A stretch of DNA of 64,000 nucleotides from Bin80 sp965215475. GTDB lineage: Bacteria; Bacteroidota; Rhodothermia; Rhodothermales; Bin80. Below, one piece after another: positions 44,085-53,657 of this stretch. The DNA is taken from assembly GCA_965215475.1 (NCBI GenBank), contig OZ244061.1, forward strand, positions 62,001-126,000. Direction: 5' to 3'. Position 1 is the first letter of the stretch; every line of letters begins with the position of its first letter. The position numbers were made by a program, and so were the translations under genes. Below the pieces are notes generated by a model that saw only the letters and a program-made list of their open reading frames with translations, was not told where the DNA came from and did no database searches.

Positions 44085-44656
44085 TGAAATCGCTCTACGA
44101 TCTGTGCGAAATTATACAGAAGTTCATGTCCAAACTCGCTCAGTATTGATTCTGGATGAAATTGAACGCCAAACGTAGGATTCTGCTTATGTCGTATAGC
44201 CATGATTTCGCCCTCTGGAGATTTAGCTTGGACAAGTAGATCACTTTCATCAATATGTGTAACGATCAGAGAATGATATAGACCTGCGGTCAACGGATTG
44301 GGTACCCCTTTGAAGAGGTCACATCCATCATGTATAATTGAGCTTGCCCGGCCGTACTTCGGGAACTGAGAATGTGTTACAACCGCACCATAAGACTGTG
44401 CGATTACCTGATGGCCGAGACATACGCCCAAGATCGGGATTCGCCCAGAAAAATGTGAGGTCACACGTAAACTAATCCCAGCTTTATCTGGCGTGCAGGG
44501 GCCTGGTGAAATCACCAGCGCCTTAGGCTGCATCGCTTCAATATCATGCAGCGTGATATCATCAGATCCAACCACCTCTGTCTCCTCACCAAGCTCCCTA
44601 AAATATCGACTGAGATTGTAGACGAAGCTATCTCGGTTGTTAAGGATCAAAATCAT
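44072..44656 (-). CDS. pabA: Aminodeoxychorismate synthase glutamine amidotransferase
   Basis: PabA releases ammonia from glutamine for PabB. The 194-aa class I amidotransferase has ILILNNRDSFVYNLSRYF, the oxyanion strand LVISPGPCTPDKAG, the nucleophile Cys in GVCLGHQVIAQSYGA and the His-Glu dyad in FGVQFHPESILSEFG. TrpG is nearly the same fold, and one copy may serve both folate and tryptophan. It overlaps pabB by 4 bp and pabC by 13 bp. Confidence 0.92.
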   Translation of the reverse strand: MILILNNRDSFVYNLSRYFRELGEETEVVGSDDITLHDIEAMQPKALVISPGPCTPDKAGISLRVTSHFSGRIPILGVCLGHQVIAQSYGAVVTHSQFPKYGRASSIIHDGCDLFKGVPNPLTAGLYHSLIVTHIDESDLLVQAKSPEGEIMAIRHKQNPTFGVQFHPESILSEFGHELLYNFAQIVERFQCSS

Positions 44657-45999
44657 TCAAGACACATTTTTTCAGTCCCGTCAAGGATCTTCCGTGCCTT
44701 CAGTAAGGTTTCGGAATATTCCTTATCTGGACAGGACAAAGAAGTGATTCCACCTCCTACCGCAAGCCATGCACGGGCACCTTGAAACTGAATGGTCCGG
44801 ATCATGATATTAAAATCTGCAGAACCGTCAAATCCAAAATATCCAAATGAACCGAAAAAAGCACGACGCGAAAATGGTTCTAGTTGCTCAATAATCTCCA
44901 TGGAACGATATTTTGGTGCTCCCGTGATGGATCCTCCAGGAAACACAGCCGACAAAAGATCAAAGACATCTTTATTCTGCTCTAACTGCCCCTGAACAGA
45001 AGAGGTGAGTTGATGCAATCCGGCATAAGATTCCAGTATGCAAAGCTCAGGTACTTTCACCGAATGAGGCTTACAGACTCGTGATAAATCATTGCGAAGC
45101 AGATCCACAATCATAATATTTTCAGCGCGATCTTTTTCAGAATTGAGGAGCTGATCTTTGAACTGTTGATCTTCATCTGGATGGTCTGACCGCGCAATCG
45201 TTCCTTTGATCGGCCTTGCTTCGGCCAGTCCATGTGTATTTACAGTGATCAGGCGTTCTGGGGAGGTACATGCGATACTTCGTTCGCCGAAAACACCATA
45301 TGCAGAAAAGGGAGCAGGGTTACTCTTCCGAGTGGAAAGATAGATTTGAAATGGATCGATCTCCCGGGGTACATTTGCCGTGAAAGCTTGTGCAAAGTTC
45401 GCCTGATAAATGTCACCGGCGTGAATAAAATCAAGGATGTCACGCACGGCCTTCAAATAGTCCGCTTTTGTGATCTCATTGTGCCAAGTAAGATTCACGG
45501 CAGGCGTAACCGGTTTGGGCAGATCTCGAATATCCTGTTGGATTGCATGGATGCGTGCTTTTGCCGTGTCCTCGCATGGCTTGTTTGACCCATTTTTGAA
45601 GCCGGACGAGATGATCCACATAAGGGAGGCATAGTGATCCACAGCAATAATTGTATCATACAACCTGAAATGGCAGTTTGCATCGTCTTGGTCAGAAGCC
45701 TGGATGGCTTTCGGAAAATCGTTTCCTGCAAACTCGTAATCAAAAAAGCCTACTAGTCCCCCTTGAAATGGAGGCCCATTCTCGATACATCCGGTAGTTG
45801 TATAGCGATGGAGTACACTCCGCAGATCATCCATCTTTGCCGTTGACGAAATGGATTCAACCGGATCAATACAGAGATAGGAGTAACGATCAAACCGCAG
45901 AGATTTCGATGAGCTGTCCAGCCAGATTAACCCGCGCCCGTGCGCGTATATCTGGGCTAGAGGCTGTAGATCTACTGCAGCTAATTTCAGTGCCCACAT
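44653..45999 (-). CDS. pabB: Aminodeoxychorismate synthase component I
   Basis: PabB aminates chorismate to 4-amino-4-deoxychorismate, the first step to p-aminobenzoate and folate. The 448-aa product has the chorismate-binding domain with IHAGDIYQANFAQAF, SNPAPFSAY and RPIKGT, whose lysine distinguishes PabB from TrpE (PIAGT). DLLRNDLSRVC and the final PGGSITGAPKYRSMEII and VGGGITSLSCPDKEY follow. The start ATG 45999 opens with MWALKLAAVDLQPLA. The operon is pabB-pabA-pabC, read leftwards; 151 bp separate it from argE, which is read in the same direction. Confidence 0.95.
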   Translation of the reverse strand: MWALKLAAVDLQPLAQIYAHGRGLIWLDSSSKSLRFDRYSYLCIDPVESISSTAKMDDLRSVLHRYTTTGCIENGPPFQGGLVGFFDYEFAGNDFPKAIQASDQDDANCHFRLYDTIIAVDHYASLMWIISSGFKNGSNKPCEDTAKARIHAIQQDIRDLPKPVTPAVNLTWHNEITKADYLKAVRDILDFIHAGDIYQANFAQAFTANVPREIDPFQIYLSTRKSNPAPFSAYGVFGERSIACTSPERLITVNTHGLAEARPIKGTIARSDHPDEDQQFKDQLLNSEKDRAENIMIVDLLRNDLSRVCKPHSVKVPELCILESYAGLHQLTSSVQGQLEQNKDVFDLLSAVFPGGSITGAPKYRSMEIIEQLEPFSRRAFFGSFGYFGFDGSADFNIMIRTIQFQGARAWLAVGGGITSLSCPDKEYSETLLKARKILDGTEKMCLE

Positions 46000-46150
46000 A
46001 CAGTTACTGCATCTCTCGGGCGAGGGAAATCTGATGATCTCCTTCGTCCAAGTATTATTTGTCGCTCAGGAAGAGTTATACCTTCCCGGTTCCAGTGTTT
46101 GGCATAACACCTTGTCACGATCTGGTTTGGAAAAGTGAGAGAAGAATATT

Positions 46151-47230
46151 CTATCTACTCAGTTTGAAATATTCCTTTATTGCAGTTTTATAGAAATCGA
46201 CAGCTTCAAGAACCTCAGATTGTTCTACATGCTCATTCGCTGTGTGAGATAGTTCACTGGAGCCAGGGCCAATCTTTACGGCAGGGACGCCCTGCAGGTA
46301 GATCCAGTCACTAGCCGTCGGAGATCCTTCTGGATATGTTCTGGGAGCTGCAATGAGACAGGCATCAACAATGGGCTCATCTTCCGATGTACAAACGGGG
46401 ACAATTCGATCGCTATGCACCGAAACCTCGGATTCAACAGCAGTACAAATCGTTTCAACGATTTCATCGTGAGAGTAAGCGGGGGTGCTTCGAATGTCTA
46501 AGTATATTGTACAGTGGTCAGGGATTACGTTTCGAGCAACGCCTCCTTGAATTGTCGTAACATTCATACTGATATTCCCCAAAATGGAATGACTCCGTTG
46601 GAATTTGAGTTCCAATAATCGACGGATATCATCTGTAGCTTTGAGGATTGCATTCTCTCCAAGTGCATGTCGGGCTGCATGGGCACTCTGACCGGTGGCA
46701 TCCAGCCGAACGACAAGCAACCCTTTTTGAGCGATCACCGGGCGTAAATTTGTAGGCTCACCGATTAAAGCAGATTGTGGTCGCGGTAATTCAGTTTGCA
46801 AGAGCTTTTGTAATCCATTATTTTCATAATCAGTCTCCTCACACTCGGTAAGGGCGACAATAAGCTGTCCACCCTCCGGTGGCATCCAGTTTTCGGAGGC
46901 TAATTCCAGGAGTGCTGATGTCATTGCCGCACCAGATGCTTTCGCATCTGAAGTTCCTCTTCCGTAGATTTTCCCGTCGACAAGAGTAGGATCAAAGGGA
47001 GGGTAAGGATGATCAGAAGAGGGAGGAACTACATCCAGGTGCGAGGCTAAGAGTAATTTATTGGGGCCATTTCCTAACCAAAAGAATAGACTATTCTCGA
47101 TCCTCTTGCTTTGAATTCCCTCTTGACCTACATAGGATTGTATGTAAGAACAAATTTCATCCTCCTGACCACTCAATGATGGAAATTGAGTCATCGAATA
47201 CAGTAGGTGCAGAACCTTTCGTTCACTCAT
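46151..47230 (-). CDS. argE: M20-family acylornithine deacylase
   Basis: This zinc peptidase-fold enzyme removes the N-acyl group from the arginine intermediate (acetyl- or succinyl-citrulline/ornithine). The 359-aa product shows the metal residues in ASHLDVVPP, GRGTSDAKASG, the catalytic TECEET and a late His in LSHTANEHV. The middle dimerisation lid GQSAHAARHALGENA is present. It is the last gene of the arg cluster, and its ATG overlaps the argB stop by 4 bp. LysK-like lysine enzymes share the fold; the neighbours support arginine. Confidence 0.9.
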   Translation of the reverse strand: MSERKVLHLLYSMTQFPSLSGQEDEICSYIQSYVGQEGIQSKRIENSLFFWLGNGPNKLLLASHLDVVPPSSDHPYPPFDPTLVDGKIYGRGTSDAKASGAAMTSALLELASENWMPPEGGQLIVALTECEETDYENNGLQKLLQTELPRPQSALIGEPTNLRPVIAQKGLLVVRLDATGQSAHAARHALGENAILKATDDIRRLLELKFQRSHSILGNISMNVTTIQGGVARNVIPDHCTIYLDIRSTPAYSHDEIVETICTAVESEVSVHSDRIVPVCTSEDEPIVDACLIAAPRTYPEGSPTASDWIYLQGVPAVKIGPGSSELSHTANEHVEQSEVLEAVDFYKTAIKEYFKLSR

Positions 47231-48006
47231 TCTTTTTCCTGAATTATTGATGTAGCATTCTTTTTATGGAGCAGATCATCTACTCCTAAAATCCATACAC
47301 TAGAAACACCTTTTTCAAGTGCGCCGCGCGCTGTTTGTATCTTGACCGACATCCCTCCGCGGATCCATCCTTGAGAAAGCCCGGCTGTTTCATCCGAGGG
47401 AGAACATATCGTTAATAGCGATGATGGGTCATTTTGGTTTCGAAGGACTCCTCCGGTATCTGTGACTAGAAGTAGTTCTGTTGCATGGATACTGGCTGCG
47501 AGTGCACAAGCAACGGTATCTGCGTTAACATTGTAGCGATGACCTGAATGATCAATTCCGAGTGGAGCGATAATTGGAATAAATCCTGAATTCAAATTCG
47601 CTTCAATCAAGGTTGTGTCAATGGAGACAATTTCACCGACCCAACCAAAATCAACTTCTTTTCCATCAATGAGCCATGGTTCGCGTCGACGGACGTTGAT
47701 CATGGCTCCATCTACCCCGCTAAGTCCTACAGCTTTCAGGCCAAAAGTATGAGCTTCGGCCACTAGTTTCACATTAACAGCCCCCCTCATAGCCCACTCT
47801 GCGATGCTCAAGTCTAAGGAGCTTGTAACCCTGCGTCCTTTCACGATTTTTGGGGTATGATCAAGTCTTTTGGCCAAATTAGTTGACTGCATTCCGCCAC
47901 CATGCACAATCACTACGGGAGGCTCTATAGACTTTACTTGATCCCAGAATTGTGACAAATGATCAAGGACCGTTCCGCCAATCTTGATTACGATGGGAGT
48001 TCTCAT
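47227..48006 (-). CDS. argB: N-acetylglutamate kinase family protein
   Basis: ArgB phosphorylates N-acyl-glutamate, the second step to ornithine. The 259-aa product (start MRTPIVIKIGG; the frame runs 4 codons further up) has the ATP-site KIGGTVLD, the substrate loop VIVHGGGMQSTNLAKRL, and the DTGGVL and GGMSVKIQTARGAL blocks. It overlaps argF' by 4 bp and argE by 4 bp. In organisms with a succinylornithine route this kinase may use succinylglutamate; the sequence does not tell. Confidence 0.92.
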   Translation of the reverse strand: MRTPIVIKIGGTVLDHLSQFWDQVKSIEPPVVIVHGGGMQSTNLAKRLDHTPKIVKGRRVTSSLDLSIAEWAMRGAVNVKLVAEAHTFGLKAVGLSGVDGAMINVRRREPWLIDGKEVDFGWVGEIVSIDTTLIEANLNSGFIPIIAPLGIDHSGHRYNVNADTVACALAASIHATELLLVTDTGGVLRNQNDPSSLLTICSPSDETAGLSQGWIRGGMSVKIQTARGALEKGVSSVWILGVDDLLHKKNATSIIQEKE

Positions 48007-49025
48007 ATGAGATTCCACGCTCGTTCTAGGATTGCTATTTGCGCGTGCAGCCGGAATTCTGCCTGTAATAGATGGATGGATTGCGCGCTATCAAGAACCG
48101 CATCCTCTACTATGACTCCTCGGCGAACGGGGAGACAATGCATAAAGGCCGCATTGCCGAGATGAGGTTCTCGAATCTGCCAACTCTGATACTGATCACG
48201 AAGTACTTTTTCCTGATCTGGATCATCATAACGAAGTTGACTGCCCCAAGCCTTGGCATAGATAATATCGGCTCCCTCACACGCTGCATCCTGATCATCA
48301 GTTTCGGTTAAGGAGAAGCCATGCTTTGAGGTGTACGATTCCGCAAGCCGCATAATCTCAGGATCAAGTTCAAACCCATTTGGTCGCGCAATGGTGACCT
48401 GCATGCCAAGCCGAGATGCCATTAAAAGTGCAGAGTTCGGTACAGCATGGGCTAGTGCACGAGGATGCCATGCCCAGGAAAGGACAAATCGACGCCCTTT
48501 GACTTCATCGTTGAATTGCTCTTGAATTGTTGCACCGTCTGCTAAGGCTTGACAGGGATGATATAAAGCAGATTCGAGATTGATGACGGGCACCGTAGCG
48601 GCCTCGAGGATCTTTTTGAATCGAGCCTCACTTTGATCCGTGGTATAATCCGTACCGGTTGCAAATAAGCGTACTCCCAAAGCGTCATAGTATTTTGAAA
48701 GCACGCCAATCCCCTCTCGGATATGTTCAACCGATTTGCCATCCATACGAATACCATCTTGCCATTCCATGCCCCATACGCCAGATCCAGGGATAATCAC
48801 TGAAGTATCCGCACCGAGCCGAGATGCTGCCACTTCCATGGAGGTACGTGTACGCAATGAAGAATTGAAGAAGAGTAATCCAAGATTGCGGCGAATATCT
48901 GGTTTGTATGATGATCTTGGGTGACAATAATGGTAGTGGGCACGAGCTAATTGCTGTTCCCATGTGGAATCATCTTCAAGATGCCAGTCAAACAAATGTT
49001 GTATCTCTGAATTAGGCATCAGCAT
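48003..49025 (-). CDS. argF': Acylornithine carbamoyltransferase (ArgF' type)
   Basis: This transcarbamylase acts on N-acetyl- or N-succinyl-ornithine instead of free ornithine. The 340-aa product has the carbamoyl-phosphate loop SSLRTRTS in place of the STRTR of OTC, YHPCQALAD, the SWAWHPRALAHAVPNS segment and the C-terminal FMHCLPVRRG, the form typical of AOTC/SOTC. The position that separates acetyl (Glu) from succinyl (Pro) enzymes, within KSVEHIREG, appears to be Val here. The start is MLMPNSEI at 49025 (or MPNSEI at 49019). It overlaps argD by 14 bp. The lack of the ordinary OTC signature fits a Bacteroidota relative. Confidence 0.9.
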   Translation of the reverse strand: MLMPNSEIQHLFDWHLEDDSTWEQQLARAHYHYCHPRSSYKPDIRRNLGLLFFNSSLRTRTSMEVAASRLGADTSVIIPGSGVWGMEWQDGIRMDGKSVEHIREGIGVLSKYYDALGVRLFATGTDYTTDQSEARFKKILEAATVPVINLESALYHPCQALADGATIQEQFNDEVKGRRFVLSWAWHPRALAHAVPNSALLMASRLGMQVTIARPNGFELDPEIMRLAESYTSKHGFSLTETDDQDAACEGADIIYAKAWGSQLRYDDPDQEKVLRDQYQSWQIREPHLGNAAFMHCLPVRRGVIVEDAVLDSAQSIHLLQAEFRLHAQIAILERAWNLI

Positions 49026-50184
49026 GTATCATTACATTCTTGAATGCTTCAACGAACTCTGAAATATGGTCGGAACTAGTAATCAGAGGTGGCATGAGGC
49101 GCATAACATTTGGATCCGCACTCCCGCCTGCGATCACCCCGTTTTTCCGCAAAGCAGGAAGAAGATCATTGGTACTCGGTATCGTCTTTATGCCGATCAG
49201 ACAGCCATGTCCACGTACTCCTATCACGTATGGTTGAATGCCCGCTGCAATCGCATCAAATATTCCCGCTGCTCGCTCCATTAAGCGATTTTTTTTGATG
49301 GATTCCAAGGTTGCGATGACCGCACTCATTGCAATCATGCCTCCGCCAAAAGTCGTTCCCTGGTCTCCATATTGGATTTCATCGGAGAGTTGATCACTTA
49401 ACAACAATGCGCCCACAGGAATCCCGGAGCCAAGACTTTTAGCGAGTGTGATCATGTCTGGAGTCAATCCAAATTGTTCACTAATACTAAATGTACCTGT
49501 ACGCCCCACACCTGTCTGAATTTCGTCAAAAATCAGTAACACATCATGTTGATCGCATAGTTCTCGGAGCCCTTGAAAGTAATCGCTGGAAGCTTCTACG
49601 ATTCCTGCAATACTCTGAATCGGTTCGAGGAGTATCGCTGCAATATCAGGATTCTGAGAAAGAATGGATTTTACGGATTCTAGATTTCCAAACTCGGCAA
49701 AATAATGAGCAGATGCCAGTACATCTTTGAAAGGATTTCTGTAGGACGGATTCCACGTAGTAGCAAGGCTTCCGAGTGTACGTCCGTGAAATCCGTTTTT
49801 TGTAGAGATGATACCGTTTCGTCCAGTAGATTTTCTGGCGATCTTGAGAGCGGTTTCAATTGCTTCGGTACCGGAATTGCAAAAGAAAATCCGATTAAGC
49901 GGAGCCATTTCCGCCAGTAGCCTGGCAGCATGGGCTCGGGTATCGTTATAAACAACATTCGAATAGAAGAGAAATTTCTCACTCTGCTTTTGAATTGCAT
50001 CAACAACCAAGGGAGGGCAGTGGCCAAGGGCAGTTACGCAGTGTCCACCATAAAAGTCCAGGTAACGATTTCCATCCGAATCCCATACATAGCATCCCTT
50101 GCCGCGGACTAGCGCGATAGGCATTTTTTTATAGGTAGGGATGAGAAATGTATCCTCATCCTTGAAGATCAATTCTGTCTTCAT
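49012..50184 (-). CDS. argD: Acylornithine aminotransferase
   Basis: ArgD transfers an amino group to the acyl-glutamate semialdehyde. The 390-aa class III aminotransferase has RGKGCYVWDSDGNRYLDF, FFCNSGTEAIETALKIAR, DEIQTGVGRTGTF and the PLP-lysine segment LAKSLGSGIPVGA. The start is set at ATG 50184 (MKTELIFKDEDTF), which overlaps the argC stop by 4 bp; the open frame upstream is a shadow. The order argC-argD-argF' is that of Bacteroidota clusters. Confidence 0.94.
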   Translation of the reverse strand: MKTELIFKDEDTFLIPTYKKMPIALVRGKGCYVWDSDGNRYLDFYGGHCVTALGHCPPLVVDAIQKQSEKFLFYSNVVYNDTRAHAARLLAEMAPLNRIFFCNSGTEAIETALKIARKSTGRNGIISTKNGFHGRTLGSLATTWNPSYRNPFKDVLASAHYFAEFGNLESVKSILSQNPDIAAILLEPIQSIAGIVEASSDYFQGLRELCDQHDVLLIFDEIQTGVGRTGTFSISEQFGLTPDMITLAKSLGSGIPVGALLLSDQLSDEIQYGDQGTTFGGGMIAMSAVIATLESIKKNRLMERAAGIFDAIAAGIQPYVIGVRGHGCLIGIKTIPSTNDLLPALRKNGVIAGGSADPNVMRLMPPLITSSDHISEFVEAFKNVMIHADA

Positions 50185-51185
50185 GAGCGAATTTTTGCGA
50201 TAAGACCCGTAGTGATTGGCAAATTGAATAGCAGATTCATGTTCTGGATTGCCTGTGAAGCAGCACCACGTAGCATATTGTCCAGTGCAAAGCCGATCAC
50301 GAGATCGTCCTCTCGCATGACCCATCCTAAATCACAATATGGAGACCCAACTGCATATTGTAATTCAGGAAGTTGATTGGGCCAAAGTCGAATGAGTGGA
50401 TGGGGATCGTACAGTGACGTGAACCATTTTGCAATATCATCAGGTTGAGGCAGAGGGCTTTTTAATTGGATGGCTCCCCAAATTCCACGCGTCCAAGGAC
50501 CAGATACGGGAACCATTGTCATATGGATACTTGAACCAACAAGTTGTAAAATCTCAGCCAAGTGCTGGTGTTCAAGTACCTTGTAAGCTCGTACATTTCC
50601 ATCTCGCTCAGGGAAATGGGTTGTCGGCTTCGGACGAATACCTGAACCAGATGCTCCAGTAATGGCCGTGACTGATGCATAAGCCTCTGTGGTACATTGA
50701 TAAATAGGCCAAATTGCAAGAAGCATCCCCGTGGCAAAACAACCTGGATTTGCAATATATCGAGTAGAATAGGGACCAAAGAGCTCTGGTTGACCATATT
50801 CAAATTCAGAGATCAACTCAGGAGCAGGATGCTTCACATTAAATAGAGATTCAAACGTTGATATATCTTTGAACCTGAAATCAGAGCTCATGTCGATAAT
50901 ACGGCCTGCATATCCATGATCAATTAATGTATTGACAGTGGAGGCTCCTTTACCATGTTCGGCTGCGACGAATACAACATCAATATCAGACACATCCAAT
51001 TCTGATATAGCGGTAAATTGAAGTTGTTGCTGTCCTCGTAGTGCTGGATGTGCAATATGCAGCGGCTTCCCTGAATAGGTTCGGCTGGTGACACACGCCA
51101 GTGCGGCTTGAGGATGCTGAAGGAGCAATCGTATGAGTTCACGACCAACGTATCCGCTACCATGTAATACTGCTGTACGAATCAT
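50181..51185 (-). CDS. argC: N-acetyl-gamma-glutamyl-phosphate reductase
   Basis: ArgC reduces the acyl-glutamyl phosphate made by ArgB to the semialdehyde with NADPH. The 334-aa product shows the nucleotide-binding VLHGSGYVGRELIRLL, the catalytic cysteine in YIANPGCFATGMLLA and the C-terminal YVSYG-like WVMREDDLVIGFALDN. It overlaps both argG (4 bp) and argD (4 bp), so the cluster is tightly coupled. Confidence 0.95.
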   Translation of the reverse strand: MIRTAVLHGSGYVGRELIRLLLQHPQAALACVTSRTYSGKPLHIAHPALRGQQQLQFTAISELDVSDIDVVFVAAEHGKGASTVNTLIDHGYAGRIIDMSSDFRFKDISTFESLFNVKHPAPELISEFEYGQPELFGPYSTRYIANPGCFATGMLLAIWPIYQCTTEAYASVTAITGASGSGIRPKPTTHFPERDGNVRAYKVLEHQHLAEILQLVGSSIHMTMVPVSGPWTRGIWGAIQLKSPLPQPDDIAKWFTSLYDPHPLIRLWPNQLPELQYAVGSPYCDLGWVMREDDLVIGFALDNMLRGAASQAIQNMNLLFNLPITTGLIAKIRS

Positions 51186-52369
51186 TTTTTAGATCGTGCC
51201 TTATGTGCGAGATAGGCCTGGAGCCCGCTGAGTTTCGAAAAACTACGTGCATCTGCCCCATCCCAAAGAGCTGTCTCTTCTCCATAGGTCGCCACACCTG
51301 TGTCAAACATGGAATAGGGGCTATCGCAGCCCTGGACAGAAATATTTCCCTTGTAAAGCCGAACGAACACAGAGCCGGTTACCCTATGTTGAGAAGAAGT
51401 GAAAAATGCTTCAATATCTCTCATAATGGGATCAAAGTATTGCCCTTCATGGAGTAGCATGCCATAGAAATCGCTTAGCTGATCCTTTTGATAGCGTTGC
51501 CATTTGGTAAGGACAAGTTTCTCTAATTCTCTATGTGCAGTAATCAGAATCAAGGGGGCAGGGGCTTCAAATCCAATTCGTCCCTTGAGTCCAAGGATCG
51601 TATCCCCGACATGAATGTCTCGTCCAACTCCATGTTCTGCGCCCATAGATGCGAGTTTGATAATGAGTTCAATGGGAGGGAATTTTTCACCATTGAGAGT
51701 AGTGGGTAAGCCGTTCTCGAATTCAATAGACAGTTCATGCCCAGAGTCAGGTACCTTCGCGATAGGGACGGTATGTGGGTAGGCCTCATCAGGTAATGGC
51801 TGAGTCGTTCCAAGGGTCTCTTTACCACCAATAGTGGTACCCCAGAGCCCTTCATTGATGGAATATTTTGTCGTCTTTTTGGGGACGGAAAATCCTCGTT
51901 TAAGAAGAAACCCTGTGGTATACTGCCGAGTGAGTCCTTCATCGCGAATGGGAGTGATGAGCTCCATCTGATCCGCGAATAAGTGGACTACAGAATCAAA
52001 GCGTACCTGATCGTTCCCTGCCCCCGTTGAGCCATGTGCAATTGCCCGAGCTCCAATTTTTTGGGCAACCTTCACAACTTCAATTGCCTGTACAACACGC
52101 TCTGCACCAACACAGAGAGGATATACGCCGCCACGTAAGACATTTCCCATAATGAGAAATTTCAAATAATCTTCGTATAGCGTCTGACGGGCATCAATAT
52201 GAAAATGTTTTTCTGCTCCAAGCTTCATGGAACGAGCTTTGAGGGCCGTCTCATCCAAGGAGGCGCCCGTATCTACCGTCACGGTAAATACGGATTCATC
52301 GTACTTTTCACGCAGGTAAGGAACGCAAAAAGAGGTATCCAAGCCGCCACTAAAAGCCAGTACAATTCC
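51182..52369 (-). CDS. argG: Argininosuccinate synthase
   Basis: ArgG couples citrulline and aspartate with ATP to argininosuccinate. The 395-aa product opens with MGIVLAFSGGLDTS, the PP-loop of this N-type pyrophosphatase. It has ARAIAHGSTGAGNDQVRFD and the family block GLWGTTIGG. The start is set at ATG 52369, because the open frame upstream to 52441 adds 24 residues without family likeness. It is the first gene of the cluster argG-C-D-F'-B-E. argH and an acylglutamate synthase are not in the window. The 207 bp to the divergent moaA gene should contain both promoters. Confidence 0.95.
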   Translation of the reverse strand, partial: GIVLAFSGGLDTSFCVPYLREKYDESVFTVTVDTGASLDETALKARSMKLGAEKHFHIDARQTLYEDYLKFLIMGNVLRGGVYPLCVGAERVVQAIEVVKVAQKIGARAIAHGSTGAGNDQVRFDSVVHLFADQMELITPIRDEGLTRQYTTGFLLKRGFSVPKKTTKYSINEGLWGTTIGGKETLGTTQPLPDEAYPHTVPIAKVPDSGHELSIEFENGLPTTLNGEKFPPIELIIKLASMGAEHGVGRDIHVGDTILGLKGRIGFEAPAPLILITAHRELEKLVLTKWQRYQKDQLSDFYGMLLHEGQYFDPIMRDIEAFFTSSQHRVTGSVFVRLYKGNISVQGCDSPYSMFDTGVATYGEETALWDGADARSFSKLSGLQAYLAHKARSKK

Positions 52370-52576
52370 CATTCTAGACTCAACTCCTGAATAGTGTTGT
52401 TTTAACGCATAGGGGGAATCTTGGATCAATGACGCCTCCAAACCCTATGCAGAGATAATCACCATAGAAATGACCTGAATCACTTCGTTGGGATGGTTCA
52501 ATCTGGTATATTGGACGCAGAATCTTACATTTCTGATGGTTGTTGAACTTCGCTATAGTCACGTAGTGCAAAGAGC

Positions 52577-53656
52577 ATGCTTGAACTTAAGGTTTTATCG
52601 GAGCCTGGCATTATCCCTACTTCGCAGACTCCTGAGGATTTCTCATTATCCTATTCACCTGCTAAAAGTCAGGCCAATGTTCTTTCGGATGGATTTGGAA
52701 GGATACATAATTATCTCAGGATCTCACTTATTGAGCAATGTAACCTGAGATGTACATACTGTATGCCGGAAGATGGACTTGATTGGACGCCAGCAGAAAA
52801 GCTATTAACGGATTACGAAATTATTCGTTTGGCAAGGCTTTTTGTTGGGCAGGGTGTAACGAAGGTCCGTTTGACGGGAGGAGAGCCTCTATTAAGGCCG
52901 GGAATTGAAAAAATTGCTGAAAAATTAGGTTCCTTGCCAGGATTGAAAACCCTTGCTATGACGACCAATGCATTGCTCCTGAAACGGAAGTTATCCGCAC
53001 TACATAAGAGTGGCATGAATTTGATCAATATCAGTCTAGACACCCTCCAACGTTCTCGCTTTCAGGCCATTACACGCAGAGATGGTCTGGATCTTGTACT
53101 GGCTGCAATGGATCAGGCTCTAAGGGTGGGGTATTCTCCACTTAAAATCAACTGTGTTGTGATGAGAGGGATAAATGAGGATGAGCTCGTCGAGTTTGTT
53201 GCATTGACCCGTGATCGTCCGATTGAGATCCGCTTCATTGAATTCATGCCCTTTGATGGTAATCAATGGAATAAAGGGAAATTGGTCCCCTACGATGAAA
53301 TGCTCCGTGTTATTCGCAGAGCATATCCAATCGAAAGATTACAGAATGGGCGCAATGAAACGGCGAAGCTGTATAAAGTCCCGGGCTCTCTTGGTCAAGT
53401 GGGATTTATTACGTCCATGAGTGATCATTTTTGTGAAGGTTGTAATCGACTTCGAATTACGGCAGATGGTCATTTGAAAGTGTGTCTGTTTGGACGCTCT
53501 GAAGTAAACTTGCGCCGTGTGATGCGAAGTGGGGCTAGCGATCAAGATGTACTAGAACTTATCCACGCTGCGGTAAGCAGAAAACATGCCAGGCATGCCG
53601 GGATGCATCTCATTGCTGCGTCAAAAAATCGCCCCATGATTACAATAGGGGGGTAA
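52577..53656 (+). CDS. moaA: GTP 3',8-cyclase (molybdenum cofactor)
   Basis: MoaA, a radical-SAM enzyme, turns GTP into 3',8-cyclo-GTP in the first step of molybdenum cofactor synthesis. The 359-aa product has the SAM cluster motif CNLRCTYC near residue 57 and RLTGGEPLLR. The second Fe-S site has HFCEGCNRLRITADGHLKVCLF near the C-terminus, and the chain ends with the conserved GG. The first ~40 residues are an extension before NYLRISLIEQ. No other moa or moe genes are visible; the following gene is 1 bp away and unrelated in function. Confidence 0.94.
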   Translation: MLELKVLSEPGIIPTSQTPEDFSLSYSPAKSQANVLSDGFGRIHNYLRISLIEQCNLRCTYCMPEDGLDWTPAEKLLTDYEIIRLARLFVGQGVTKVRLTGGEPLLRPGIEKIAEKLGSLPGLKTLAMTTNALLLKRKLSALHKSGMNLINISLDTLQRSRFQAITRRDGLDLVLAAMDQALRVGYSPLKINCVVMRGINEDELVEFVALTRDRPIEIRFIEFMPFDGNQWNKGKLVPYDEMLRVIRRAYPIERLQNGRNETAKLYKVPGSLGQVGFITSMSDHFCEGCNRLRITADGHLKVCLFGRSEVNLRRVMRSGASDQDVLELIHAAVSRKHARHAGMHLIAASKNRPMITIGG

Positions 53657-53657
53657 T

